Below are positions 11,791 through 24,459 of a DNA stretch of 64,000 nt, piece by piece. The notes under the pieces were generated by a model, which had not been told where the DNA came from, searched no databases, and worked only from the letters and a program-made list of their open reading frames with translations. The DNA is from Uranotaenia lowii (Eukaryota > Arthropoda > Insecta > Diptera > Culicidae): positions 365,161,160 to 365,225,159 of the forward strand of contig NC_073692.1 of NCBI RefSeq assembly GCF_029784155.1, written 5' to 3'. Position 1 is the stretch's first letter. Each line of letters begins with the position of its first letter. Position numbers and translations under genes: made by a program.

Positions 11791-13700
11791 AATGAAATAA
11801 AGTTCATATTAAAGATGGTGCAGAGTGAGCTTTTTTGTATTTATTTTATGGAACTTTTTATTGCTAGGGAATTTAAAAAAATGTACGTTATTTTTTATGC
11901 TTCTGTTATTGTATTGTCAAAATTTTTGGGAAAAGTTTTTTATGTCCGACCGAAAGAAACCTTGCTCTCAGTTTCTGCTGAAAACGCACGTAGGTCACAA
12001 CTTTTTGTTAGACGAAAAGTTGTTATCCCTGGAGGCAACATCGAACATGCTAAATGGAGAATGATTTCGTGATATATCAGCTGTTGAAAAAGCAGTCGAG
12101 TGATTTCAAAATACGTCAGCTGTGGTGGTTTAGGGAAGAATATCGATGACCGGGAAATTTTAATCACTATAAGTTGAGGGGGGTTTTGAAATGAAAAAAA
12201 AGTACTACATGTTTCAAAGGCCGCTAGGATCCTTGCGCTAAAATGCGCTAAATCGATTTCGAAAAGAAATCAAAACTGGTTTGAGTTTTATGAAACAAAC
12301 AAAGTGTTTCACTTCCACCTTGCCACCCTATGCAGTTCATCTGTTGGTGATTTTATAATCTATCATCTTCCTATAGTTTTACAATTTTTATTGGTAGAAC
12401 TATGGCTCAGCTCACTGTGCTACTGGGTACCGTAATTTGACTGCGAACCGAGGAATGCTGCACGCAGATCGCAATCGGCAAGAATGTCGTTCGGAATAGT
12501 TGAGTAGATTTGTTGTTTAAAAATAAAATTGCATCCTGCAAGTACTTATCTATACAAAATATTCCTGCCCCGGAATTCCCCAGGCATTAGAAACAAATCT
12601 AAATGCTTGTTTGTTTTAATTGTTAGAACAAATGGGAACTGTAACTGGTTCCAGGGCTGCAGGTGAGCGGCAGCCTCGGTTAATTTGTGTACCGATCTGC
12701 TTCAGGTTGTCACCGGCGAGCAATTATCATTTCCGGCGTTTGCCAAGAATGCTGAAAATCTAACGACACTATTCTAATTTTTGGCTGACTCAGGCCTCGG
12801 GAATGCAATTTTTTCCCATTCATAAACGAACTTTATGATAGCAGGTAGCCTTCTTTTGAATATTTAAGATTGTTAAAGGGCCTTTTTTACATTACAAAAA
12901 ACAGGAAACTCGCCATAAACAGTTTGAATAAAAATTTTCCAACGAATTGATTATATAAGTCAGCTATGTTAAGTAATAATCGTACCTGGTACTAGCAAAT
13001 TATTTCTAACTTCAAAAATAAAGATTTAAACAAAGGGTCGTGAATCAATTTTCGTGCGATTAGATTTCACACTCCGAAAAAATATGAATGAAAATTTAAT
13101 TTGTATACAATTCCCAGAAATACGTGAATGGGACACGTCATTTTTTATCCAGAGGCTCGACTTTGCGGAACAAACTTACATAGTTTGGCGTCTTCAACCA
13201 CAGGCATGCGTCCACTAATCATAATGCTGACCAATATAATGTACAACATTTAATCACTCATTCAGGCACTTCGGCGACCGTCTAGGGTATTTTCACCTAT
13301 CGGCTCACAAATGCCATTTCGCTAAATGAATCACCGGAAAGTGTGCTGGAAAGCTTTTGTGCCTTTACTAAGTCTGAACCCAGATAAATCTGGCTAGCAG
13401 CTATGAACAGGCCCGATGATGGACAAGTGCCAATTATAAAATGCTCCAATTCAGGGCTAATCGAGAAACGTTTATCGATTGGAACCTTCGATCGGTTTCT
13501 CGAGAAAGTGAGAAGTAAACAGACATATTTAAAAAGCCATCAAATTCATTGGAACCCTCACGACAAAAAAAATTTGAAAGAAATCGAATGCATTTCACGT
13601 TGAAATATCACTATAGAAGAAAAACTTTTTTTTCAAAAACAAATATACAAATTAAAATAGGACTTACATAAATACCAAATAAAACAAAGAAAAAAATGAC
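11791..13700. other. Intergenic DNA without recognised gene
   Basis: Overlapping frames at 11815-12167 on both strands look accidental. Sequence at about 12330-12790 is less AT-rich and non-repetitive. At 13403-13603 there is a short open frame without recognised domains. No RNA gene or terminal-repeat structure was identified. Confidence 0.35.
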
Positions 13701-13715
13701 AATAATAAAAAAAGC

Positions 13716-14738
13716 AAAAATGACAAAAATGACAAAAATGACGAAAATGACAAAAATGACAAAAATGACAAAAATGACAAAAATGACAAAAATGACAAAA
13801 ATGACAAAAATGACAAAAATGACAAAAATGACAAAAATGACAAAAATGACAAAAATGACAAAAATGACAAAAATGACAAAAATGACAAAAATGACAAAAA
13901 TGACAAAAATGACAAAAATGACAAAAATGACAAAAATGACAAAAATGACAAAAATGACAAAAATGACAAAAATGACAAAAATGACAAAAATGACAAAAAT
14001 GACAAAAATGACAAAAATGACAAAAATGACAAAAATGACAAAAATGACAAAAATGACAAAAATGACAAAAATGACAAAAATGACAAAAATGACAAAAATG
14101 ACAAAAATGACAAAAATGACAAAAATGACAAAAATGACAAAAATGAGCAAAAATGACAAAAATGACAAAAATGACAAAAATGACAAAAATGACAAAAATG
14201 ACAAAAATGACAAAAATGACAAAAATGACAAAAATGACAAAAATGACAAAAATGACAAAAATGACAAAAATGACAAAAATGACAAAAATGACAAAAATGA
14301 CAAAAATGACAAAAATGACAAAAATGACAAAAATGACAAAAATGACAAAAATGACAAAAATGACAAAAATGACAAAAATGACAAAAATGACAAAAATGAC
14401 CAAAATGACCAAAATGACAAAAATGACAAAAATGACAAAAATGACAAAAATGACAAAAATGACAAAAATGACAAAAATGACAAAAATGACAAAAATGACA
14501 AAAATGACAAAAATGACAAAAATGACAAAAATGACAAAAATGACAAAAATGACAAAAATGACAAAAATGACAAAAATGACAAAAATGACAAAAATGACAA
14601 AAATGACAAAAATGACAAAAATGACAAAAATGACAAAAATGACAAAAATGACGAAATTGTCAAAATTGTCAAAATTGTCAAAATTGTCAAAACTGTCAAA
14701 ATTGTCAAAATTGTCAAAATTGTCAAAATTGTCAAAAA
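13716..14738. repeat. 9-bp satellite (ATGACAAAA)n with a variant end block
   Basis: About 104 near-perfect copies of ATGACAAAA run from 13716 to about 14652, followed by nine copies of a variant unit AAAATTGTC to 14738. There are only a few interruptions: a one-base insertion near 14146 (ATGAGCAAAA), CAAAATGACC variants near 14399-14412, and one AAACTGTC in the variant block. Because the unit length is a multiple of three, every frame free of stops stays open on both strands. Apparent proteins of 150-389 residues with MTK, NDK, SFL, VIF or HFC repeats are artefacts of the satellite. Confidence 0.97.
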
Positions 14739-16500
14739 TACTTTTATATTTTTCCAAGGTATTCCATAGTATACAAACAAAAAAAAAGTTTTAAAATTTC
14801 TTGTTTTAATCTTTTTATTCGAATTTTTGTCAAACTTTTATACGACAATTTTAAAATCAGTCGTTAAAAAAGTCAATAATGAAATCAACACAATTTCATA
14901 AATAAAACAGCATCTCTTGACAGCCATCCATCAACAGTAAGCACGGTTGTCGCCGACAGTGAATTGTAAGGGTCATTTCGCTTGAAAATCTGCAGTAGCA
15001 ATAAAAGATACATAACACTTAAAACAGAAGATAAAAAATCATCACATTTACACGGTGCGGGTACAAATTACCGTTCCTTTGGTATGTGCATCACTTAAAT
15101 TGCACCGTCGTAGTTTGTAAGGAATGCATCATCAACCACCCCCTACCCAGTCGAATCTGAGATCCAGACAGCAATTTATGAACGAACGAACGAACGATCG
15201 ACGACTCACGATCAACTGTCAATGCAGGTTTAACAGTCAGCAGCAACAGCAGCTAAGAGTTAAGCTAAGTTAATCAAAGCTCCTTGGCTCGTGCCACCTT
15301 ACAGCTCGCCTTGTGAAGTTTGAAATTCAGTCACAATCCGGCGCTTGAGGCTTCTGGTTCTTGTAGAGATCCTCACGTCATCGACCTCGCATCGTTCGTT
15401 GATCACTATTTTTTATTTAGTTGACTTAAGGATTTAAAAAAAAATGCCGGACTTTCCGGATCCGAGCCTCCAAACCAAAAGACAAACCAAGCTTCATAAG
15501 CTTCATAACGATTTCAAAAGTTGAAGCCTTATAATTGGACTGCAGCCGTTGAGTCAATAATGCATTGACATGAGTCATCGGAGAGTCATTAGACTTGGTT
15601 AAATCGATGCGCGTTGCAGCTTTTGCATACATTAACCAACTAAAGGAGGGGGACTTCTGACCGGAATCAAAAATCCCAAGTTGTCCTCCGATCCTACGAG
15701 AATAGAGCTGTGAAATTCACACCTCTGTTTACATTTTTCGTCAGCCGTGCGCGGTGACGTCAAATCGGTGACAATTGGCTGCGTCGATGCGTTCTAAGAA
15801 TTTTGTCACAATTTCGAAGAAATCAATTAAGAGACGGATATTTCCAATGGCTACGGATTATCACTACTGTAGGTTAGACAGGTATCATTCAGACCAGGTA
15901 ACTGGCTTTCGATCGTTTTGCTGGAATGATTAGCTTGCATTTTTTTCTGCCGTTTAATGATTCTGTGTTCAGGGGGAGAATTGTCACACTTTTAGGAATG
16001 CGATCAACTGGTGGGGTAGCTGCTCGATCGTGAAAGTACGTGATCGAGGATGATGAACTAGATCAGCCGGGTGTCATCCAAATTTAACAGGTAGTTTCAC
16101 AATGTTGTGCAGTAGTTGAGTGATAACATATTTAATGTAGTTCAGCTCAATGCTAATTGTTACTGTACTGTCGATCGTTGTATAACAAAGCAACGAAGTT
16201 TAAGTATGAGAATCACTGATACCCAGCACACAAACCGCATAAATACTGTACTCTTTAAATCATCGCACAATCGAGAGCCGCTCTATCGCATGAATTCAGC
16301 TGTCAATGTCTGGACTGTCATTACCAGTTCCGCCTGAATCTAACGAGCAGGCCAAATCTCAGCTAAAAGGCAATCGAGGCAAAGAATCGCGCTAACAGGT
16401 GACTGAGATTCAAGTGCACGTGAGCTAGAATCCAGGTGAAACACCGTAAGTAAAACTAGCGGAAAATCAAAACCCTCGTTACATGACCCATGTTACATGT
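14739..16500. other. Unannotated region, partly higher GC
   Basis: It contains a short AACG microsatellite near 15181-15196 and a perfect CRE-like octamer TGACGTCA at about 15756. No coding exon with protein-like composition is evident. It could be promoter or 5' flank of a gene outside what I can recognise, but nothing shows that directly. Confidence 0.3.
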
Positions 16501-16519
16501 TATAGGTACGATTCTAATG

Positions 16520-17190
16520 GCACGGGATCAGTAAAGTCACCACAAAGCCAAACAAAACGAAAGATACGCCACACACGCCCGATTTAGCGATAAAGGGAAA
16601 AACAAAAGCTGGAAAAGGCACTGAGTCGTCAGCGGAACACCCACTCGCAGGGAACCAAAACCGTCCTCGAACAACCACAAAAAAGATAACCTCATTCATA
16701 ATCAACAGGCCAATCGAAATTTACAATCCACCAACTACACAATATGAAGTGGATCTAACTGGCAGTCCTTGCATGTGTTGATGCCACCAAAGGTCCGTAC
16801 ACAACAATCAAATGTTGGAAATAACGTTGCCTGGCGAGAAGCAAACCATCTGTAATAGATCAGTTAGAGGAAACCGTCGAATATAAGGTAAAGTCTAGTC
16901 GATTCAAAATCATAGTCTACATTCCCTTATATGTATGTTCTTGCGTTAGTTGACGTTGCCATTCGCAAGGCAATACGGTCGCTCGTCACCACTGGAGGAA
17001 TTGCGCATGAAATTATCTGACGACAATCGGTTTGATTCACCCCGGTCACTCTGCGTCGAGACGCAAGATCGGTACACTACAAGAATCCAAAAGGTCCTCG
17101 TCAACGACGCAGGTAGGATGAAAATGCACAAGTCAACATTTGAGCTAGCTAACAATGATTTTCAGGACCTTTTAAAAGAGGCCTGACTTT
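16520..17190 (+). other. Possible decayed coding remnant, identity unknown
   Basis: On the plus strand a frame from about 16525 to 16779 gives a basic, Thr/Lys/Pro-rich peptide (including TTKPNKTKDTPHTPDLAIKG) that resembles low-complexity N-termini of retrotransposon gag proteins. A further frame at 16950-17186 includes LEELRMKLSDDNRF and STFELANNDFQDLLKEA, which read like soluble helical protein. No diagnostic motif links these to a known family and stops separate them. A dead retroelement or chance are both possible. Confidence 0.25.
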
Positions 17191-17909
17191 CACAGGAACA
17201 CGAGAATAACAAATTGCATGAGGCCTAGGCAAGTCAGCTGATCGATGGTTCCAATCACCCGGTGTGTGCGTGAGAAAGATTTACTCACCAAGGCACGCGT
17301 CTCACGAACCAGGAGGGGAAAGCATAACATCACCCGAACTACAGCAAGCTTTCTGTGAAGGATTTAGTGAAGCCATAGTTTGCATGAATGCATGCTAGAG
17401 AAGGGAGGAGATCAACACACGCATGAGTTGACTCCGAACGCGGGCTGCACGAGAACAGCTGAAGAGTGTTGCTGGTGTGAGTGCGAAGCGGAGATAGTGT
17501 ATTTTCGATATTGTGAAAGGAATGCATGCGGAGGTTGCAGTGTACGAGTCCGGGGCCCCGTCGACGTTGGAGAACAGCTGAGAGTTTGTTTACAGCGGCT
17601 CAGGTTTGATTAGCTTTAAGGATATGCGGTATTATGCTGACAGAGTTTTGAAAATCAATTGTACATTTTCGAGATTTACATGGAAAGAAGTGCTTATGGC
17701 AAAACACAACTAATGATTAAGCTTAATATTGTGCAGATGATATTTTTCCGTGCGTTTAGTAAACCTCAGGCTCATTAAGCCTAATTTAAATAAACATCGT
17801 TCTTTAAATCTAGTTAATTGCGTGTCGAGTCTAATTTTGCTCCGGGTAAGGCAATTTGGTTACATAATGGCATATGGATTTAGAAAATATTTTGAATATT
17901 TTTGTAAAC

Positions 17910-17990
17910 CCTAAGAAGTTGCTAAAATCCAATGCCTATTCAACAAATCTCTGTGCCGAAAATGCGCAGGAAATTGTACTGTTCCAAAGA
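17910..17990 (+). pseudogene. Short fragment homologous to the minus-strand gene at 42.3 kb
   Basis: About 65 bp here match the reverse strand of about 42340-42415 at roughly 85% by eye, including ATCCAATGCCTATT and AAATCTCTGTGCCGA. In matching frames both encode a peptide of the form KSNAYxxNLCAxNA. The surrounding sequence does not match, so this is an isolated fragment: a duplicated exon piece or part of a shared repeat. Function unknown. Confidence 0.5.
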
Positions 17991-18212
17991 TCATAAGATT
18001 GGAAAACCACATAAAGACTCGAGCTCCAAAGCAAAATGATGCATGACTACTACATTCAAGCGAAACAATTCCATTTATTAGAAAGCCTGTTCCATTCCGG
18101 CATAGAATCTTCTACCGATAGTTCCACCTCCAAGGAAGTTCAATATTGGAATAGTGTTTGATTGTGGATGTAGTAAGCTTATTAATGCTGGTCCGTTATA
18201 AAATTTAATACC

Positions 18213-18685
18213 TAAGGTTGCCAGATTGCCCGGTTTTATCCGGGTTTGCCCGGATTTTCAGTTCAAAATTTGACAGAAGTCCGGCCCGGCCCGGTTGCCC
18301 GGATTTCAGTTAAAATGCCCGGATTTTGACCGGATTTATTCACTTTATTTGTCGAAACAAACAAAAAAAACAAATTATGTTGTAAATTTTTTTTATTAAT
18401 GCGTCTAAAACGAATTTTTTTGAACAAGTTTTATAAAAATAACCATGAGAAGTTTTTTTGAAAGCGTAAAATACGATTTTAGAACTGCTGATGAAAAAAA
18501 ATTTCATGTTTTTTTCCTTGATTTGTGTTGAGTAATTCCTGGATTTGGACCAAATTTGCCCGGATATTGCCCGGATTTTTGGTCGACATTTTGTAATCAA
18601 ATGCCCGGATTTTGCCAGGTTTTTGGACGATAATAGCCCGGATTGTCCGGCCCGGGTACGTGCTGAAAAAATTCCGGCAACCTTA
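18213..18685. mobile_element. hAT-type MITE with perfect 8-bp target duplication
   Basis: The ends are TAAGGTTGCC on the left and GGCAACCTTA on the right. TTAATACC is present immediately outside both ends (18205-18212 and 18686-18693), the 8-bp duplication typical of hAT transposons. The interior has repeated GCCCGGATTTT motifs on both strands and no transposase. Related sequence recurs at 19.3-19.7, 20.8, 30.5-31.0, 31.8-32.2 and 62.9-63.1 kb. Confidence 0.8.
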
Positions 18686-18693
18686 TTAATACC

Positions 18694-19185
18694 GATAATT
18701 CCACCTTAAAAAATTTTTATTATTGGAGTAAAATCTGATTTATGGCTGTATGAATTATAAAATCATTTTAATTAACCATTATTAAGTAGAAATAAAATTC
18801 ATAAAATATGATTGAACATTTGAATCACTGTTCAAATTCAATTAAGTTACACATTTTTTACGTGAAAAATATCATAATCAAAATCATCATTTGCCATTTC
18901 AAACCAAATGACCAAGAAAATGCAACGACCTTCTCCGATTTGGCCCAAAATGAGTAGCTTGACTTATTGTAATGTAAATAGGAAATATCCAAAGTTTAAG
19001 GTGAATCGGCTCACCAGCCTAAAATTGGTAACTCCAATATATTTTTAGACGAAAATTACTTTTTTTGGGAAAGAAAAACCAAAAAATTAAAAAAAAAAGC
19101 GAAAAGGGGAGTTTTTATTTGAACGTTTTGACCAGAAGCTTTGGATTTTTCTTATTAATATTACAATAAATGATTTTGCGCCAAA
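18694..19185. other. AT-rich spacer between two hAT elements, nothing recognised
   Basis: There is no open frame of note and no terminal repeats. Runs of A and T dominate. Confidence 0.4.
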
Positions 19186-19319
19186 TCGTAGAGCAATGGT
19201 TTTTAAACTTTCTTCACTCACCGCCCCCTTTTGCGAAATTTTCAAGCTCAACGCCTCCTGGGCAAATTTTCAGAAAATCTATTTAAAAAAATGAAAATCT
19301 GGATCGTTTATTTTTGATT

Positions 19320-19703
19320 TCAAAATTGTCGACCAAAACCCGGGAAATATAAATTTTTTTTTTCAAAACCCAGGAGTATCAATACAAAAAATCAAGAAAA
19401 AATATTTCCGTCATAATTTATCAGCAGTTTTCAATCGTATTTTATTTAGGCATTCAAAAAACTTTTCATGATTATTTCAATAAAAATTGCTCAAAAAACT
19501 TCTTTTTGTACGCATAAATAAACATTTTAACAACACTATTTGTTTTTATCTTATTTGTTTTGGCAAATGAAGTGAATAATTCCGGGAAAAATCCGGGCTT
19601 TTTTCAAGGAAATCCGGGCAACCAGGCCGGACCGGACTTTTGTTGAGTTTTTCATTGAATATCTGGGTGAACTCTGATCAAACTGAGCTGTTTGGCAACC
19701 TTA
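19320..19703. mobile_element. Decayed GTTGCC/CCCGG-family MITE inside the larger hAT element
   Basis: It contains ACCCGGGAAAT, AATCCGGGCTTTTTTC, AATCCGGGCAACC and the terminal GGCAACCTTA, matching the family typified at 18213-18685. The left terminus is not recognisable. It is non-coding. Confidence 0.5.
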
Positions 19704-20408
19704 TCATATACCCTTTTGGCTCCAAAGGCCTTATATTGCTTCCAACCTCCAGTAAACACTTAATTCTATGTAAAGTTTCCAGGACACTTACTTAAATTCA
19801 TTAATTAGTTTAATATCAAATCATATATCTTAAATTAAGTTAAACAAAATTTTTTATTCACCATTAATTTGCATTAGTATTGAAGACTAAATTGCATTAT
19901 TGGATACAAATTAAATACTGTCAAGACAGTGAAATAACGTAAAAATAGTATTACTCCTTGATATCTGAGTTTGAATCCTGCTTACAGTTATGCAGCATTC
20001 ACGGGTCTTTAATCTTTCATATTTTCTTTTAAAATGCCTATCACTAAATCACAGATGACGTGTTTAAATACTGATTTTTTCGAAGGTATTTTCTGTTTGA
20101 CTGATTTTATGAGAAAAAAAAATTTAAAAATTATCAAACATTGCCATCTTAAATTATTCTTGTTTAAGTAAAACCCAAAATAATCTTACCAAACAAGATC
20201 AACATGTAGAGCGTATACAAATTCAGTGACAATATAAAAAAAATCATTTAGTTACATTTAAAAATAATTGTTTGGATACTGGAACAAAAATTTGCTCTGT
20301 GCTCAGCTCTGTGAAATCATAGATGTTTTAATCTTCAGCCGAATGTCTAGTTTTGTATTTTTTATTTAATTTTTTTTTTTATTTTATTTTTATTATAGTC
20401 GTTTTTCC

Positions 20409-20533
20409 ATCTTTATGTCGATATTGAAAAACTTATCCGGTACAACCGTGTTCGATGTTTGCTCTTGGGCTCGAATTCGCAGAGATCGGCTCAGGAGACA
20501 ACAGACTTGCCAACTAAGTTATATCACAAGCCC
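20409..20533 (-). mobile_element. tRNA-headed SINE family B, copy 1
   Basis: On the minus strand the sequence begins with a tRNA-like head: ACTTAGTTGGCAAGTC (box A) and, about 40 bases on, GCGAATTCGAGCCC (decayed box B). The body is AACATCGAACACGG, GTACCGGATAAGTTTTTCA. It aligns with the copy at 44896-45049 through head and body. It is presumably mobilised by LINE machinery in trans; the partner LINE is unknown. Confidence 0.6.
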
Positions 20534-20811
20534 TGCCTAGTTTTGTGACGTAATTCAATTTTTTTGCATCGAACTTACTCGTTGTTATTCCAAATCTAAT
20601 CTTCCAAATATACGTTGGTTTGTGATTTGTGAAAATATGAGTGACGATTTCACCGCCCGCTTGAATTTCAACATTGAGCTCACCGCCCCCCTGGAAGCTC
20701 TCAATGCCCCCAAGGGGGCGATAGGGATCACTTTGAAAACCACTGTCGTAGAGGATCGTTGATTTTTCATGGACACATGATATTGAATGATCCATATACA
20801 TTCAGACTAAG

Positions 20812-23640
20812 CTTGCCTGATTGCCCGGTTTTATTCGGACTTGCCCGGATATTTGACACAATATTGGCGTAAACTCCACTCTGGCCCGTTTGTCTGGATT
20901 TTGCTAAAAAAAAAGCCCGAATTTTCCCCGGATTCATAAACAGTTTTGGCTAAATCAATACAAAAACTAAAATTCAGTTATTACGATTTTTTGTTTTTGC
21001 GTTTCAAAACGAGCTTTCAGAGCAAGTTTCGTCAAATTAGTCATTAACAGTAGTTTGTAGTACTCTGAAATGCAATTATATATTTACTAACGTGTTTTGA
21101 AGGAAGAAAAATTTAAACAGTTCACGTTCATTATACACACCCATCTCTACTATAAATGAAAAATGATAATAATTTTACCATATTTTGAAAAAAAAAACAA
21201 AAACCTGAAACATCTGTTTTGTCATGTCAAATTTAAAAAATAAAAACAATTGAAATTTTTTGGTGAAATTTGCAATTAAAACGAATTTAAAGAGTTATTG
21301 ATTTTTTCCTTTCTCTTCAAGGGATTTCCAAGCAGATCCACAAACCATGTTTTAATTTCGTTAATTGTTATTAAAAAAAATAAACAGAATGCTACTAATG
21401 TTTTTTTGTGAAAAATTTGATTACATTATAGTAGTTTTCAGTTTTTGTTTATTACTCACCATTACCGAAACTCGACTTTTTGAGAACGCTTACCTGTAAA
21501 ATGAGAAAAATTAACTGCTTTAGTCACTATTCAAAATGTTAATATTTCATTTGGTTTTTTTTATGTTTTCATTTTTATAAAAATCTAATGATTTGTGAAA
21601 ACATCCACAAAGCAGACTCTACTCCAATAATGAACTTCCTCAGAGGTGGAATTATCGACATGAGATTCTATGCCGGACCAGAACAAACAAGCTTTTCCTT
21701 TGCTTACATTGTCTTTGCTTTATTTTTTATCAGCTTTTGTTATTGAAATAACTTTTCAAAAAGGTTAAAATTGTTTGAGGAAGTTCTGCACTATTCCGAC
21801 AAAATTGAAAAACAAAAATATCACATTTAATAATAAAAGTTTTCAATCATAATCATTCATCTTTCATCATAACTTCAAGAAATTTCAAAGTCTACGAAAA
21901 AAGCTATAGAAGATTTTTATATTCTTACATTTTCTCATTTAACGAACTTTCAAAGAAATTTTAAACCAAATTGTATTCACAATACTTTTCAAAGCATAAA
22001 TCTTAAAATTTTGCAGATTTCAATAAATTTGTGATTGAAATTAAGATTTTTTTTTTAACTTTCTGCAGTAGTGTCGAAAATACTTGTAATGAAATCCTTT
22101 CAAATTTCTAAAAACTGTAAAATTTTACATTTTCAGATCGAGCGTCATCATCATTAAAATATTATTCCTTAATTGAATGAAGTGTTTAAAAAAAATCAGT
22201 AACAGATTTATTCTAAAATATTCATTGTATAGTTAATCAGTAAACAATGATTGATTTCATTTAAAAACGACACATTTTAAAACTCCATACAATCAAAATT
22301 TAATGTCATAGTTAAAATTTGACAAAAGATTCGAGTTCAGGGCGCTGAAATCTTCCAAATCAATCATTAGAACACAAGTTTCAAAAATGCTTTTCCCTTG
22401 AGTTATCAAATAAATTCTATAAATAATATTAAGACGTGTATCTTAAAAAAATCCCCTAAAATGTTTAAAAACTTATCTGTTAAATCTGCATATTTTGTTT
22501 CAATTTTCATAAGAATTTACTCAAAATTATTGCACAGTTTTTTTTAAAATGAAAATTAGATTAAGTTTACCAAATTTTTCAATCAAACTATTTAAGTTTT
22601 TAGAATTTTTTTTAAAGAATTGGTCTATGTTTTTCCATTCTGGATTTTTGTATTCTATAAACATGAAGCATTTGTTTTTTTCTTCTAATTAATAATTCAC
22701 GTTTGAAATCGCCTTTTTTTTTCAAATTCAAACGGAACGGAATTTTTCAATCAATCCTTCAGTTGAAAAAATGTAAATTAAGATGATACTAAATTCCAAT
22801 TATTATTTTTTCCTAGCAAATTATCATTGTGATTTTTTTTACTTGATCTGATATTTAATAAAAATTCAGATTTTTTTAAGTCTGTGTTTTGGAAATATTT
22901 ATTTCAAATTTGAATATTTGGCTGCTTGGAAATCATATTGAATCTTATTTTTAGTTCAGAATATGGAACATCATATTGGAAAATTTATCAATGATTTTCC
23001 AAAAATATCATTTATCTGAAACATTCATGGTGATCTGTTTTGTAAATTTTGAATTATTTTATCAGTAAATTTTTTTAATTTTTTAAGTTTGTGTGATAGT
23101 TTTGAGTAAGAAAACGATGTTAGAAAATCATTTCTCGGTTTATTGTGCATTTTTGGCACTGTTATTATTTTTAGATGAATTTGAATATCGAAAACCATGA
23201 ACGGATCTTTCGCATGGGCCTGGATCTTGATAATCTAGTTTTCATCACCGCATATGTTCTGTTTACCTACACGTAATCTATTTTGAATGACGTAATTAAA
23301 TGGATATTTTTCACCTTTTACGGCCTTCTTCTCTTTCAGCCATCCTCAGAAAAAAATGTATTTGCTGCCATTGTCTTATGTATTTTTTATCGTTTATTAA
23401 TGTTTTTGAGGAATTTAAAAACTTGGAATTGATTATAAACAAGGTTTTAAAGTTTCTTTGTAATTTTTTTCTGTGTGGGTGCATGAATTTACCACAGTTT
23501 ATGTTTAAGTATGTGTTTACATGCATTTTATAGATTAATTTGTTCGGCAAATTTCAAATGCAGCGGTTCCTTTTGTAGCTTCCTTGATGTTTCTTATAAT
23601 TTTTTTCTACTTACGAGTTAACTTGAGTTGAACCGAAAAT
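20812..23640. other. AT-rich DNA with one CCCGG-family fragment
   Basis: The first 120 bp (TTGCCTGATTGCCCGGTTTT, then TTGCCCGGAT) are a further fragment of the GTTGCC/CCCGG family. The rest to 23640 is very AT-rich with no gene, RNA or terminal repeat that I can support. The frames at 23300-23550 on opposite strands are probably accidental. Confidence 0.4.
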
Positions 23641-24445
23641 TCAGCCGGCCGAATATTTGGCGCCGAATACCACCCAAAAACCGTTAAGACAAATATTCGG
23701 TAAACCAAATGGTTGAGCTTAGTATTCAGCCGAATAGGCCGAATATTTAATTTTAATATTTATTTTAAAACAAAATTGTCAATTTTTTCTTATGTTTTCG
23801 GATATTTTATCAAATATCCAGAAGAAATATTGAAAAGGCTACACAATCATATGAAACTTTCGGTAAAACATCTTAGGTCTATCTGTGTTTCTTTAAATGT
23901 AGATCGTCAAGAAGAATGCTGACAGGAACACAGAATTGCTTGATATATTCAGGCTTCCCAATGAATCAAATTAATAATTTGATTTAAGTTAAATCTGGCT
24001 GAGATGCCCAGATATTTTTTTAAACTTCGCGGGTTTAGTCCAGGGTTTTTTTTTCAGAAAAATTGCTAAATTAAATTAAAAACTTAAATGATTTTTTGAA
24101 ATTCTTTAAATTTTGTGTTCAAACACGAAAATTTAAATATTTTTTGAATGAACATAATTTTTTATTTTGTCTTTAGATACAATTTTTACATTGCTGCTGA
24201 AAGCTTAATATTACAGGAAATTTTCATTCATTTTTCTTTTGTATTTTTTAAGAAAAATGTCATTTTTCTGTTCAGATTTGCTCTTTCTTATTAATGTTTC
24301 AAAAACCGACCTCGTTTCTTGGTCGTTCAAAACACAATAGAATATTAGGCCGCATTTTTGGCAATATATTCGTTTGACCGGATAGTTGAAGAGGTCAATA
24401 TTCGTAATTTGGCCGTTTGTTCGAATACGTATGAAATTTTCATCA
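23641..24445. repeat. Dispersed GGCCGAATATTCGG-type repeat fragments
   Basis: Sequence such as GCCGGCCGAATATTTGGC, ATTCAGCCGAATAGGCCGAA (23641-23745) and ATTCGTAATTTGGCCG (about 24390-24415) shares a palindromic core related to GGCCGAATATTCGGCC. Another fragment is at about 30195-30265 (ATATTTGGCCGAATATTC). These look like decayed ends or internal motifs of one repeat family. No complete copy is defined here. Confidence 0.4.
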
Positions 24446-24459
24446 GTATAAAATATTTT

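Larger units (their letters stand above)
19194..20745. mobile_element. hAT-type non-autonomous element, 8-bp TSD, carrying nested insertions
   Basis: The left end CAATGGTTTTTAAACTTT and the right end (reverse complement CAGTGGTTTTCAAAGTGAT) are the classic CAGTGGTT hAT-type terminal repeat. TCGTAGAG flanks both sides (19186-19193 and 20746-20753). Near each end is an ACCGCCCCC block. No transposase frame is found. Inside lie a decayed copy of the GTTGCC family (ending about 19703) and a minus-strand tRNA-headed SINE (about 20409-20533), so the element is older than both. Confidence 0.8.

Noticed and set aside
13611..14794. Long open frames of 150-389 codons on both strands (MTK, NDK, SFL, VIF repeats)
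   Set aside because: They are read-through of a 9-bp satellite whose unit is a multiple of three, not proteins.
15750..15770. CRE-like TGACGTCA as a promoter of a nearby gene
   Set aside because: A single octamer is expected by chance in 64 kb, and no adjacent coding exon could be supported.
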